A stretch of DNA of 64,000 bases from an uncultured Acidimicrobiaceae bacterium (GCA_903873395.1 CAIQOJ010000003.1:1-64000), one strand, 5' to 3'. Counted from the first letter of the stretch, positions 16,994-25,917 are shown. Program-made: numbers and translations. Notes: generated by a model from the sequence alone, not told the origin.

Positions 16994-18246
16994 AGCTCAC
17001 CTTCGTCACCCCTCGCTACGGCACCGAGGTCATCGGTGGGGCCGAGACGGCCGCCCGCATGCTCGCTGAGCGCCTGGTCGCTCGGGATGGCTGGGAAGTC
17101 GAAGTGCTCACCAGTTGCGCTCTTGATCACCTCACCTGGGAGAACACCGAGCCGGCGGGGACCACCATCATCAACGGTGTCTCCGTCCAGCGGTTCCCCA
17201 CGGCCTCACCTCGACTGCACGATTACTTCGCCCTCGACGGCAAGCTGCGGGTGGCGCCAGCAGCGGCCACGCTGGAAGAGACGAGGGAGTGGGTCTCACT
17301 CAACGGGCCCATGTGTCCCGATCTGGTCGATGCTGTCGAGGCATCTGATGCCGATGTCATCGCGTGCTACCCGTATCTCTTCGCCACAACGGTCGATGCC
17401 ATCTCGGCGGCACGTGTGCCTGTAGTCCTCCACCCGGCTGCCCATGACGAGCCCGCTCTCTACTTCGCCGCCTTCCGTCGAAGCTTCAAGCACCTCGACG
17501 GACTCGTCTACCACACACGGGCCGAACGGGATCTCATGGAAGACGTCTTCGCCGTTGGGGCACTTCCCCAGGTCGTTCTGGGACTCGGGGTGAATGACCC
17601 CGCTGGCACCGGCCGAGCCGGAGGCGAGATCCTTGGCATCGGTGATCGGCCCTACATCGCCTATCTGGGTCGAGTGGACGAGCACAAGGGTTGCGGGATG
17701 TTGGCTGAGTACTTCGCTCGGTATAAGGAACTCCACCCCGGACCGCTGGCGTTGGCCATGGTCGGCCCGCTTTCGGGAGCAGCGGCCGAACACCCGGACA
17801 TCATCTCCACCGGGACGGTGTCCGAGGCCGACAAGTGGGACATCCTGGCCGATGCCCAGGTGCTGGTGAACTCGTCGGCCTACGAATCGTTTTCGCTGGT
17901 GATTCTCGAAGCCTGGACCCAAGAGGTTCCGGTGCTGGTCAACGGTGGGTGTGCCGCAACGATGGAGCACTGCACCCGGTCGGGCGGAGGCCTGTGGTTC
18001 GATTCGTTCCGGACCTTCGAAGCCGCCGTGGCCAGCCTGACCGATGATGCTGCCAAGCGGGCTGCTCTTGGAGCGGCCGGGCGGCGCTACACCGAGCACA
18101 ACTACGCCTGGCCGGTCATCATGGATCGCTATGTAGCCTTTCTCGAAGGGGTGGTGGCTCGGGGGAGGCCGATGCGCCTGCGCACACCTCGGCTCGAGGT
18201 CACTGGATCGGGTCCGGCGTACGTGCGTGAAGGGGGAGGGGGATGA
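16990..18246 (+). CDS. GT4 glycosyltransferase, type B copy 1
   Basis: A 418-residue glycosyltransferase. It begins KLTFVTPRYGTEVIGGAETA, the classic GT4 N-terminal loop that contacts the donor, and the C-domain has 'YIAYLGRVDEHKGCGMLAEY' and 'NSSAYESFSLVILEAW' (EX7E-like). It is clearly paralogous to the protein at 24544-25791, sharing for example 'LHPAAHDEPAL' and 'VEVLTSCA'. Each type B gene follows a type A gene, so the two probably act as a pair adding successive sugars. The tail after residue 395 is extra and Arg/Gly-rich. It overlaps both neighbours by four bases. Confidence 0.9.
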   Translation: MKLTFVTPRYGTEVIGGAETAARMLAERLVARDGWEVEVLTSCALDHLTWENTEPAGTTIINGVSVQRFPTASPRLHDYFALDGKLRVAPAAATLEETREWVSLNGPMCPDLVDAVEASDADVIACYPYLFATTVDAISAARVPVVLHPAAHDEPALYFAAFRRSFKHLDGLVYHTRAERDLMEDVFAVGALPQVVLGLGVNDPAGTGRAGGEILGIGDRPYIAYLGRVDEHKGCGMLAEYFARYKELHPGPLALAMVGPLSGAAAEHPDIISTGTVSEADKWDILADAQVLVNSSAYESFSLVILEAWTQEVPVLVNGGCAATMEHCTRSGGGLWFDSFRTFEAAVASLTDDAAKRAALGAAGRRYTEHNYAWPVIMDRYVAFLEGVVARGRPMRLRTPRLEVTGSGPAYVREGGGG

Positions 18247-19241
18247 CCGATAACCATGCGGGGACCAACCCCGACCACCGTGTAGCTCTCGAGTCCGAAA
18301 CCGACCTGTTGCCCGAAGAACAGGCGGTGCTGGACGCGTTTGACCGCATGTCACCTCAAGGTTCCCTGCAGTGGGACTTCGATGCCGCCTTCCGGCGCTT
18401 TGCCGACGGAGGGACGGGCCTGCCTCCGCCTCGTCAGTGGCAGGGCGCGCCTGGCGATCTATGGGATCGAGGTCGGGGAGCCAAGGCTGGGGAACGAATG
18501 ATGGGTGATGTCATCTCGGTGCTCGCCAATCACCTTGCCGAAGACAGTCGGGCTGTGGTGGCTGACGCCACTGCAGCCACCGCCGAAGCCATCTGGGACG
18601 CCTTTCGGCTTTTGGCTGGTCGTGTCGAGCAGCTCGAGGCGCAGGCCATTGGACTCGGGGTCGAGCCTGGGCTGCTTGCACTACCTGATCTTGATGCTTC
18701 TGAGTGGGTTAGGGAACTTGACGGCTGGCTGCCGGCTTCGGCTCCAGCGTCTGACTTTCCCGTGGTCATCGGCGAGGTCAGCCACCCCGAGATGCTCGCC
18801 ACTCTGGTCAATGCGGGTAGGAACGTGACGGCGGTCGATCCTCGGGCCGAACGGATCCGAACTGCTGAGGCGCAGGGCGCAAACGTCGTCATGGCCGACA
18901 TAGGGGACTATCTCCGCACGCTGACAACTGGCTCACTCGGTGCTGTGGTGCTCAGTGGATGCACAGACCGGGCATCGCTGGTTGGTAAGGCCGCAGTCGT
19001 CGATCACGCCCTCCGAGTACTTGCTCCAGCGGGAACATTGGTCGTTCTCTCCGCCGATCCCGATTCGTGGGACTCTGCGCTGACCCCGGTGGCCGGCGAC
19101 CTCCTTGGCGGCCGGCCGCTTCACCCTGATACCTGGGCGCTGGTCTTGCCGCGTCGCCCGACTCGTTCCGTGGTTCGCGTGGTTGTCCATCCAGCCACCC
19201 ACGGCGCCGTGCATGCCGTGGTCGCCGAGGTCGGGCGGTAA
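18243..19241 (+). CDS. Degenerate methyltransferase-like protein of the glycan operon
   Basis: A 332-residue protein with the same layout as the product of 14748-15908: a helical N-terminal half and a Rossmann-like C-terminal half ending with a shared 'GRPLHPDTWALVL' segment. At the position of SAM motif I it has VVIGEVSHPEMLATL, with no glycine loop, although the following 'VTAVDPRAERI' strand end is kept. It has therefore probably lost cofactor binding and may serve as a structural or regulatory partner of the first protein. It overlaps the preceding gene by four bases; the next start is five bases after its stop. Confidence 0.6.
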   Translation: MTDNHAGTNPDHRVALESETDLLPEEQAVLDAFDRMSPQGSLQWDFDAAFRRFADGGTGLPPPRQWQGAPGDLWDRGRGAKAGERMMGDVISVLANHLAEDSRAVVADATAATAEAIWDAFRLLAGRVEQLEAQAIGLGVEPGLLALPDLDASEWVRELDGWLPASAPASDFPVVIGEVSHPEMLATLVNAGRNVTAVDPRAERIRTAEAQGANVVMADIGDYLRTLTTGSLGAVVLSGCTDRASLVGKAAVVDHALRVLAPAGTLVVLSADPDSWDSALTPVAGDLLGGRPLHPDTWALVLPRRPTRSVVRVVVHPATHGAVHAVVAEVGR

Positions 19242-19246
19242 GGGCG

Positions 19247-20410
19247 ATGGCCGGCATCCATCTCTTTGTCCCCATGCTGCACCGGCGCGATGCCGTGGGG
19301 GAGCACACCTGCGCTCTGCGTGATCGCCTCCGAGCCCAGGGCATCGAGTGTCGGATCTACACCGAACTCGTCGACCCCGAGACCGAGGCAGACACGCGGC
19401 CCTACCTCGCCTATGGAGCCGAGGCAGCCCCAGGGGACGTCCTCGTCTACCAGGTGGCTACAGCGTCGGCGATGGCCGACTGGCTGGCCACTCGACCCGA
19501 GCCATTGGTGCTGAACTACCACTCGATCACTCCACCGACCTTCTTCGCAGCGTGGAACAACGGAATCGCCAGACTGCAAGTAGAGGCCATCGCCGAACTT
19601 GGACTTCTCGCCTCCCGAGCCACTCTTGGGATCGGTGTCTCGACCTTCGATGCAGCCGAGCTCACGGCAGCGGGCTGTCGGAACGTCCGGGTGATCCCGG
19701 TGGCCAGCGTTTCCGTGCCTCCGGTAGAGCCCGACCCAAACGTGCTAGCCGAACTGGATGCCGACCGACGTGTTCGACCAGGTCCTCGATGGCTGTCGGT
19801 TGGTCGATTGGCGCCCAACAAGGGCCATCAGCGCACCCTGGCCGCCCTGGCTAGTGCTCGGGCTACGGCTGACCAAAGCGATCAACCCGGAGCTCATCTG
19901 ACCATCGTCGGTGGCCCGACCGAGCCAACCTATGCACGAGCGCTGCGCCGCTTTGCCGATGCTCTCGGAGTGCACGATGCCGTGACGTTCACGACGGGCC
20001 TGAGTGAAGCGGCCCTCGCTGCCCACTATCGAGCTTCAGATGTCCTCGTGATGCTGTCCGAGCACGAGGGGTTCGGTGTTCCCCTGCTTGAAGCCATGGG
20101 TCAGCGCCTGCCTATCGTCGCTCTCGCAGCCGGGGCGATCGCCGAGGTTCTCGGCGGGGTTGGCGTACTGCTCACCTCGTCGGCGCCCAGCGTGGTGGCC
20201 AGTGCTGTGGCCGATCTTCTGGCCGACGTTGACCGGCGGGATGCAGTGGCGGAGGCCGGTGCGGAGCGCTTTGCATCCTTTGGGCTGGAATCAGCCGGGT
20301 CCGACCTGGTGGAGGCCCTGGTTGCCGTGCGTGACGGGGTGGGTGAGGGAGCGCCGCAGTGGAGTACCAGCGGGGGCCCGATGCATCCGGATCCAACCCC
20401 CAGCCACTAG
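19247..20410 (+). CDS. GT4 glycosyltransferase, type A copy 2
   Basis: A 387-residue GT4 enzyme with 'HLFVPMLHRRDAVGEHTCALRD', 'LVLNYHSITPPTFF', 'WLSVGRLAPNKGHQRTL' and the EX7E motif EHEGFGVPLLEAM. It matches the other type A enzymes along its whole length. It differs in standing without a type B partner directly behind it; the next gene is clpP. The stop TAG at 20408-20410 is itself part of a possible -10 box for clpP. Confidence 0.9.
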   Translation: MAGIHLFVPMLHRRDAVGEHTCALRDRLRAQGIECRIYTELVDPETEADTRPYLAYGAEAAPGDVLVYQVATASAMADWLATRPEPLVLNYHSITPPTFFAAWNNGIARLQVEAIAELGLLASRATLGIGVSTFDAAELTAAGCRNVRVIPVASVSVPPVEPDPNVLAELDADRRVRPGPRWLSVGRLAPNKGHQRTLAALASARATADQSDQPGAHLTIVGGPTEPTYARALRRFADALGVHDAVTFTTGLSEAALAAHYRASDVLVMLSEHEGFGVPLLEAMGQRLPIVALAAGAIAEVLGGVGVLLTSSAPSVVASAVADLLADVDRRDAVAEAGAERFASFGLESAGSDLVEALVAVRDGVGEGAPQWSTSGGPMHPDPTPSH

Positions 20411-20421
20411 GCTCGCCATCC

Positions 20422-21069
20422 ATGGAAGCCTCTTTTACGCCTGCGCAGCTCGTCGTGCCCACCGGAGTGGAGATGAAGGGCGGTGCTGACGTCGGTCCGG
20501 GCTCGGACATCTTCCAGCGCCTGCTGAAGGAGCGCATCGTCTTCATCGGTTCGGCCATCGACCAGAACACCGCCAATCTGGTCTGCTCGCAGCTCATCTT
20601 GCTCGAGGCCGAGAATAGCGAGCGCGACATTTCGGTGTACATCAACTCGCCTGGCGGGTCGGTCACCGATGGCCTGGCCATCTACGACACCATGCAGTAC
20701 GTGCGCTGCGACGTGCGCACCATCTGCGTCGGACTCGCCGCCTCCATGGGGCAGTTCCTCCTGTGCGCTGGCACCCCGGGCAAGCGCTTCGCCCTACCTC
20801 ACAGCCGGATCCTCATGCACCAGCCATCTGGTGGCATGCAGGGCCAGGCCTCGGACATCGCAATCCAGGCCGAACAGATCATCTATCTCAAGCGCATGCT
20901 GGCCGAGCGCATCGCCTTCCACACCGGCCAGCCGGTCGAGCGCATCGAGGCCGATTCCGATCGCGACCGCTGGTTCACTGCCGAAGAGGCGCGCGAGTAC
21001 GGATTTATCGACGAGGTGATCCAAAAGGACGCCATGGAGGTGCCGACGGCAGGGTCTGCTGGCGCGTGA
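20422..21069 (+). CDS. clpP: ATP-dependent Clp protease proteolytic subunit
   Basis: A 215-residue ClpP with all three catalytic residues: Ser108 in GLAASMG, His133 in ILMHQPSGG and Asp182 in SDRDRWFTAEEA. 'YINSPGGSVTDGLAIYDTMQ' is the family hallmark. It forms the barrel that degrades proteins fed by ClpX or ClpC. The usual neighbours (tig, clpX, a second clpP) are absent. Instead it sits between a glycosyltransferase (11 bases upstream) and the export permease, whose GTG overlaps its stop. TAGGCT at 20408-20413, eight bases before ATG 20422, could give it a separate leaderless transcript. An in-frame upstream ATG would overlap the glycosyltransferase gene and add a non-family extension. Confidence 0.93.
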   Translation: MEASFTPAQLVVPTGVEMKGGADVGPGSDIFQRLLKERIVFIGSAIDQNTANLVCSQLILLEAENSERDISVYINSPGGSVTDGLAIYDTMQYVRCDVRTICVGLAASMGQFLLCAGTPGKRFALPHSRILMHQPSGGMQGQASDIAIQAEQIIYLKRMLAERIAFHTGQPVERIEADSDRDRWFTAEEAREYGFIDEVIQKDAMEVPTAGSAGA

Positions 21070-22037
21070 GTTTGGGCGTCGAGGAACCCGCCTCCGCCGA
21101 ACCTGACCGCCCGACTGCCATCGGGGGGAGTACTCGTTTCGTCCCTGGTCAGAGTCATGACCGGATCACTGTGGTCAATGGCAAGGTCCAGTTGGGCCAG
21201 CGCCTGGTCGACCTTTGGCGCAATCGCGACCTGCTCGTCCTCCTCACCAGGACCGAGCTCAAGATCAAGTACAAGCAGTCGGTGCTGGGCTACGCCTGGT
21301 CGATGCTCAATCCGGCCCTCGTGCTCGGCATCTACTACGTGATCTTCAAGGTCATCTCCAAGACCACTCAGCCCCACTTTGCCATCTGGCTCTTCTGTGG
21401 CCTCATAGCCTGGAACCTCTTCAACGCTTCGGCCATGAGCTCGACCACGGTGGTGGTCGGCAAGGCCGGCATCATCAAGAAAGTGGCATTCCCTCGCGAG
21501 TTGTTGGCGTTGTCCACTGTGGCCGTGGCCCTGGTGCTCTTCGTCATTCAACTCGTGGTCCTGGTCGTGTTCCTGTTGGCCTTCCAACTGGCTCCAGACT
21601 GGCCAGCGCTGAGCCTGCTGCCACTGGCTGTCCTGGCTCTCATCGTCTTCTCGGGAGCGGTGGCGGTGTTCCTCTCGGCGGTCACCGTCTACCTGCGAGA
21701 CACCCAGCACCTGGCCGAGGTCTTCTTGATGGCCTGGTTCTGGGGCACGCCGATCGTCTACTCGTTCGGCATGATCGAACCCCACTTGGCCCGGTGGCAC
21801 CTCACGTGGATCTACCTGGCCAATCCGATCGCTCCCATCGCCATGTCGTTCCAACGGGCCATCTACGGCCAGACCAGCTACACCGATGCGGCAGGAGTGC
21901 ACACACTGCTCCCGAGCTGGGGACTCGGGGGCTACGCCTTGATGCTGAGCGCGATCCTGATCGTGAGCATCGTTCTCTTCCTCGGCGCCTTGGTCGTGTT
22001 TGGCCGCCTCGAGGGCAACTTCGCCGAGGAGCTCTAA
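21066..22037 (+). CDS. ABC-2 type polysaccharide export permease (Wzm/TagG-like)
   Basis: A 323-residue membrane protein. The cytoplasmic N-terminus ends with 'LLVLLTRTELKIKYKQSVLGYAWSMLNPALVLGIYY', the typical amphipathic segment and first membrane span of polysaccharide ABC-2 permeases. About six spans follow, with the 'VTVYLRDTQHLAEVFLMAWFWGTPIVYS' element before the last pair. With the ATPase encoded next it would flip a lipid-linked glycan across the membrane. GTG 21066 overlaps the clpP stop (GTGA). Confidence 0.92.
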   Translation: MSLGVEEPASAEPDRPTAIGGSTRFVPGQSHDRITVVNGKVQLGQRLVDLWRNRDLLVLLTRTELKIKYKQSVLGYAWSMLNPALVLGIYYVIFKVISKTTQPHFAIWLFCGLIAWNLFNASAMSSTTVVVGKAGIIKKVAFPRELLALSTVAVALVLFVIQLVVLVVFLLAFQLAPDWPALSLLPLAVLALIVFSGAVAVFLSAVTVYLRDTQHLAEVFLMAWFWGTPIVYSFGMIEPHLARWHLTWIYLANPIAPIAMSFQRAIYGQTSYTDAAGVHTLLPSWGLGGYALMLSAILIVSIVLFLGALVVFGRLEGNFAEEL

Positions 22038-22039
22038 GC

Positions 22040-23305
22040 ATGACTGCCGCCATCCAGATCCGGGACATTTCCAAGCAGTTCCGCCTCTATTCGGAGAAGC
22101 ACACTTCCTTGAAGGAGCGGGTCATCCATGGCGGCAAGATGCCGTTCACTCCTTTCTGGGCACTTCGGGATGTCTCGGTCGACATCGAGCAGGGGGAGAC
22201 CTTCGGCATCCTGGGCCGCAACGGGTGTGGAAAGTCCACTCTCCTCAAGTGCGTCGCCGGGATCCTCAAGCCAACATCGGGTGAGATCCGGGTGCGGGGC
22301 AGCCTGGCCGCCATGCTCGAGCTTGGGGCTGGATTCCAGCCGGACCTGTCCGGCCGAGACAACATCTTCCTCAACGGGTCGCTGCTCGGTCTGTCTCACA
22401 ACGAGATCGCCAAGCGGTTCGACGAGATCGTGGCCTTCGCCGAACTCGAGGACTTCATCGATAATCAGGTGAAGTTCTACTCCTCGGGCATGTATGTCCG
22501 ACTGGGTTTCGCCGTGGCTGTCAACGTCGATCCTGACGTTCTCTTGGTCGACGAGGTCTTGGCCGTTGGTGATGCCGCCTTCCAGCGTAAGTGCCTGGAT
22601 CACGTGAAGCGCCTGCAGCGTGAAGGCCGGACCATCGTGGTGGTCAGCCACGCCACCGACACCATGCGCCAAAACTGCCAGCGGGTGATGGTCATGAAGC
22701 AAGGCCAGGTCATCACCATCGACGAGCCGGGCGAAGGGATTCGAGTCTTTCTTGCCGATCTCTTGGGCGTCGGGGCGGCCGAACCTGGGAAAGACGGCAG
22801 CATCCGCGGCAACGTGCTGGCCATCGGGGCTGTCCATGCTGAGCACGGGGGATCAGGGGAGCGGATGCACCTCTATCCCGGCGAGTCCTTGACGGTCACC
22901 GCCGACATCGATGCGTTGGCTTCTGTCCCCGGGGCCATGGCCACCATCGCCATTCACGACGATGCCCATGAGTTGGTCTTCGCCTCGGACCCCGATGATC
23001 CGATCGCCGCGGTCGATGTGCCCGAGGGTGGCGGCATCGTGCGCTTCCATTTCCCCGAGGTTCCCCTTCTCGATGGCACCTACTCGGTCAGCGTGGGGAT
23101 CCGCAGCACCACCGACACGGCGGTGTTCGACTGGAAGGACCAGGTCACCAAGTTCGAAGTGGCCAACCCCACCCGCTCGACCGGCAAGGTCCGCCTTCCG
23201 CTCGACGTGAGTTTTCGGCTCCGTGGTAGCGCAACGACCGGCGAGGTTCCCGCCGTCACCTCCGAGCCAGCGGTCCTGGCCGGGTGGGAGGAACCGTCGG
23301 CGTGA
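22040..23305 (+). CDS. Polysaccharide export ATPase with C-terminal glycan-recognition-type domain (Wzt-like)
   Basis: A 421-residue protein. Residues about 1-245 are the ATPase with Walker A GRNGCGKST (59-67), the signature region 'YSSGMYVRLGFAVAV', Walker B 'VLLVDEVLAVGD' and the switch His in VVSHATD. Residues about 265-400 form a beta-rich domain like the Wzt C-terminal domain, which in E. coli O8/O9a-type systems binds the capped end of the polymer before export. This suggests the chain is finished and modified in the cytoplasm before export. It starts two bases after the permease stop. The end overlaps the next glycosyltransferase start. Confidence 0.92.
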   Translation: MTAAIQIRDISKQFRLYSEKHTSLKERVIHGGKMPFTPFWALRDVSVDIEQGETFGILGRNGCGKSTLLKCVAGILKPTSGEIRVRGSLAAMLELGAGFQPDLSGRDNIFLNGSLLGLSHNEIAKRFDEIVAFAELEDFIDNQVKFYSSGMYVRLGFAVAVNVDPDVLLVDEVLAVGDAAFQRKCLDHVKRLQREGRTIVVVSHATDTMRQNCQRVMVMKQGQVITIDEPGEGIRVFLADLLGVGAAEPGKDGSIRGNVLAIGAVHAEHGGSGERMHLYPGESLTVTADIDALASVPGAMATIAIHDDAHELVFASDPDDPIAAVDVPEGGGIVRFHFPEVPLLDGTYSVSVGIRSTTDTAVFDWKDQVTKFEVANPTRSTGKVRLPLDVSFRLRGSATTGEVPAVTSEPAVLAGWEEPSA

Positions 23306-24450
23306 GCGCGTCACCAACTGGACCCGGTTCGGCGCGTTCGGGGACGAGTCGGAGCGTTCCGGTCACCCGGATCGACCAGGTGATCCCCACCTTGGCCAGC
23401 CGCGATGCCATCGGCGGCCACACCATGCAACTGCGTGACCTGCTGCGGGCTCGGGGCTACGCCTCAGATATCTACTTCGGGAACGCCTCAGCCGATCGCC
23501 TCGATGACGGCTACATGGTGGACCAGTTGAGCAACAGGTCCTCGGCAGGGCGGGTCCTCCTCTACCACCTGTCGATCGGGAGTCCGGTGTCGGACGTGTT
23601 CAAGGAGCGACCTGAACGCAAGTTCGTCAACTACCACAACATCACTCCGGCTGACCTGCTCGAACCGTGGATCCCCTACGTGGGCGATGAGGTCCGACGA
23701 GGACGAGCGCAGCTCGCTGAACTTGCCGCGGTCACCGAGTTTGCCGTGGCCGACTCCCGTTTCAACGAAGAGGAGCTGATTAGGGCCGACTATGCCTCAA
23801 CCACGACCAGTTCGCTCCTCCTCGATCTCGATGGATTCGGGGGCTCACCGGACCCGCAGATGGCAGCTCGCCTGGCTCGCGCCAAAGCATCGGGAGGGGC
23901 GGACTTCCTCTTCGTTGGGAAGGTCTCTCCCCATAAGGGTCAAGACGACCTCGTCAAGGCGCTAGCTGCCTACCGGCGTGCGTACGACCCCAACGCCCGG
24001 CTCCACATCGTCGGCGGGGCCATCAGCGAGGACTATCAGAAGGCGGTCGAGCGGTTCGCGGCCGAGTTGGGCCTTGCTGATGCCGTTGAGATCGCTGGAT
24101 CGGTGACCCACGAAGAGCTGATCGCCTACTACGCCGGCTGTGACGCCTTCCTCTGTCTGACCAACCACGAGGGATTCTGCGTGCCCCTGCTAGAGGCGAT
24201 GTACCACCGGCTGCCCATCGTGACCTGGAACTGCACGGCGGTGCCCGAGACCGTAGGTGGCGCGGGATTGGTGTTGGCCGACAAGCAGCCGGCCCGAGTG
24301 GCGGCGGCCATGCATCGGGTGGTCGAAGACCACGAGCTGCGGGCTGCGCTGGCGCAAGCCGCTGGCGAGCGGGTGGACTGGTTCGCCTTGCCTCGGGCCC
24401 AGGATCGGTTTGTGGCTGCCCTCGAGGCAGCATGCAACGCCCAGAGGTGA
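23302..24450 (+). CDS. GT4 glycosyltransferase, type A copy 3
   Basis: A 382-residue GT4 enzyme with 'VIPTLASRDAIGGHTMQLRDLLR', 'FVNYHNITPADLLEPW', 'FLFVGKVSPHKGQDDLVKAL' and NHEGFCVPLLEAM, where the first acid of the EX7E motif stands as N-H-E. GTG 23302 is chosen because it makes the same GTGA overlap seen through the operon; an in-frame GTG six codons upstream is possible. A type B enzyme follows after 93 bases, repeating the A-B order of 15905-18246. Confidence 0.88.
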   Translation: MSASPTGPGSARSGTSRSVPVTRIDQVIPTLASRDAIGGHTMQLRDLLRARGYASDIYFGNASADRLDDGYMVDQLSNRSSAGRVLLYHLSIGSPVSDVFKERPERKFVNYHNITPADLLEPWIPYVGDEVRRGRAQLAELAAVTEFAVADSRFNEEELIRADYASTTTSSLLLDLDGFGGSPDPQMAARLARAKASGGADFLFVGKVSPHKGQDDLVKALAAYRRAYDPNARLHIVGGAISEDYQKAVERFAAELGLADAVEIAGSVTHEELIAYYAGCDAFLCLTNHEGFCVPLLEAMYHRLPIVTWNCTAVPETVGGAGLVLADKQPARVAAAMHRVVEDHELRAALAQAAGERVDWFALPRAQDRFVAALEAACNAQR

Positions 24451-24466
24451 TGGAGAGGATCGCCGG

Positions 24467-24547
24467 GTGCGGCCAGGGGACTGGTCGGTGATCACCGTCC
24501 CGTCGCCAGTGACGGAACTGGTCGAACGTGGTCTGGAGTCACGGTGA
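24467..24547 (+). CDS. Possible 26-residue peptide between two glycosyltransferase genes
   Basis: GTG 24467 opens a frame beginning MRPGDWSVITVPSPV and ending at a TGA that overlaps the GTG of the next gene, the same GTGA coupling used elsewhere in this operon. GGAGAGG at 24452-24458 lies upstream at a workable distance. It fills the only sizable gap in the operon. It could be a coupling peptide or the remnant of a deleted gene; I recognise no family. Confidence 0.3.
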   Translation: MRPGDWSVITVPSPVTELVERGLESR

Positions 24548-25791
24548 GGGTCACCTTCGTCGTCCCGCGCTATGGGCCGGAGATCATCGGTGGGGCCGAG
24601 ACGGCCGCCCGGCTGCTCGCCGAACATCTGGCCGTTCGCCCGGGTTGGCGGATCGATGTTCTGACCTCGTGTGCCGAGGACTTCGTGACCTGGGAGGACG
24701 TCTATCCACCCGGCGACGTGAGTATCAACGGAGTCCGTGTCACCCGGTTCTCCTCAGCGGCCGGCCGTGATCCCTCGTTTCACCCGCTGTCAGCCGCCCT
24801 GCTGGCCGATCCAGGGGCTGCCTCGATGGAAGATGCCGAGCGGTGGTTAGACCTCCAAGGACCGGTCACCGAGGCGTTGGCCGACGCCGCCACCACGTGG
24901 CCGGCCGACGTCATGGTCTTCTACCCCTACCTCTATTACCCGACCGTGCGGGTGATCGATCGGATCGCTGTGCCGACGATCCTCCACCCAGCAGCCCATG
25001 ACGAGCCCGCGCTCGAACTCCCCATCTTCCCGAAGGTCTTCCAGTCGGCCGATGCCTTGGTGTTCCAGACCACCGCGGAGCGTGACCTGGTGCAGCGTCG
25101 GTTCCCCGTGGCCACCCACCACCAACTTCTCCTCGGTCTCGGTGTCGATGATCCCGACCTGCGAGTGCCGAACCACAAGGCTTCGGACAGTCCATCAGCC
25201 GATGATGAACGCGTCACTGCACATGCAGGCGCACGTCAGGTGGCCAGGGACGGTGATGCACCGTTTCTCCTCTGCCTCGGTCGGGTCGATGGACATAAGG
25301 GCACCACGATGTTGGCCGGGTTCTTTGCCCGCTATAAAGAGCGCAATCCGGGTCCCTTGCGTCTGGTGTTGGCCGGCCCAGTCGTGGAGAGGCCACCGGA
25401 GCACAGCGATATCGCCATACTGGGCCCGGTTGATGACGACGAAAAGTGGGTACTCCTCCAGGGGGCGACCGCTCTCGTCTCTCCTTCGCCATGGGAGGCG
25501 TTCTCGTTGGTCGTGTGCGAGGCCTGGTCTGCGCGGACTCCCGTGTTGGTCAATGCCACGTGTGCGGCCACCGTCGAGCACTGCCGACGATCAGGCGGTG
25601 GAGCAACCTTCGGTGACTACCGATCCTTTGAGGCGGCAGTCGACCTACTCGCCGCCCAACCGGAGTTCGGAGAGAACCTCGGCCGCAGGGGCCGCGACTA
25701 TGTGGACAGGCACTTCAGGTGGGACACGGTGGTGGACCGCTATGCAGCCTTCATCGAAGCAGTGGTGGCTCGAGGGCAGCGCCTCGACTGA
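24544..25791 (+). CDS. GT4 glycosyltransferase, type B copy 2
   Basis: A 415-residue paralogue of the enzyme at 16990-18246: RVTFVVPRYGPEIIGGAETA at the start, 'LHPAAHDEPALELPIF', 'FLLCLGRVDGHKGTTMLAGF' and 'SPSPWEAFSLVVCEAW'. A hydrophilic insert of about 25 residues around 220-245 (rich in Asp, Ser and Ala) is absent from copy 1. It is the last gene of the glycan operon, and the next gene converges on it. Confidence 0.88.
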   Translation: MRVTFVVPRYGPEIIGGAETAARLLAEHLAVRPGWRIDVLTSCAEDFVTWEDVYPPGDVSINGVRVTRFSSAAGRDPSFHPLSAALLADPGAASMEDAERWLDLQGPVTEALADAATTWPADVMVFYPYLYYPTVRVIDRIAVPTILHPAAHDEPALELPIFPKVFQSADALVFQTTAERDLVQRRFPVATHHQLLLGLGVDDPDLRVPNHKASDSPSADDERVTAHAGARQVARDGDAPFLLCLGRVDGHKGTTMLAGFFARYKERNPGPLRLVLAGPVVERPPEHSDIAILGPVDDDEKWVLLQGATALVSPSPWEAFSLVVCEAWSARTPVLVNATCAATVEHCRRSGGGATFGDYRSFEAAVDLLAAQPEFGENLGRRGRDYVDRHFRWDTVVDRYAAFIEAVVARGQRLD

Positions 25792-25875
25792 TGGTCACGG
25801 GCGCATGGGCCGCGAGTGATGCACGTACTCCTCGACGGGGTTGGCGCTCGGGTCTTACCAACTACGTGTCTGACC

Positions 25876-25917
25876 AGTCATGAGTCCTAAGTCATCAGTC
25901 GTGAGTCATCAGTCAGA
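25876..25917. repeat. 14-base tandem repeat over a stop codon
   Basis: AGTCATGAGTCCTA (25876-25889), AGTCATCAGTCGTG (25890-25903) and AGTCATCAGTCAGA (25904-25917) follow one another. The last copy covers the stop codon (plus-strand TCA 25913-25915) of the minus-strand GT-C-like gene. Confidence 0.85.
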
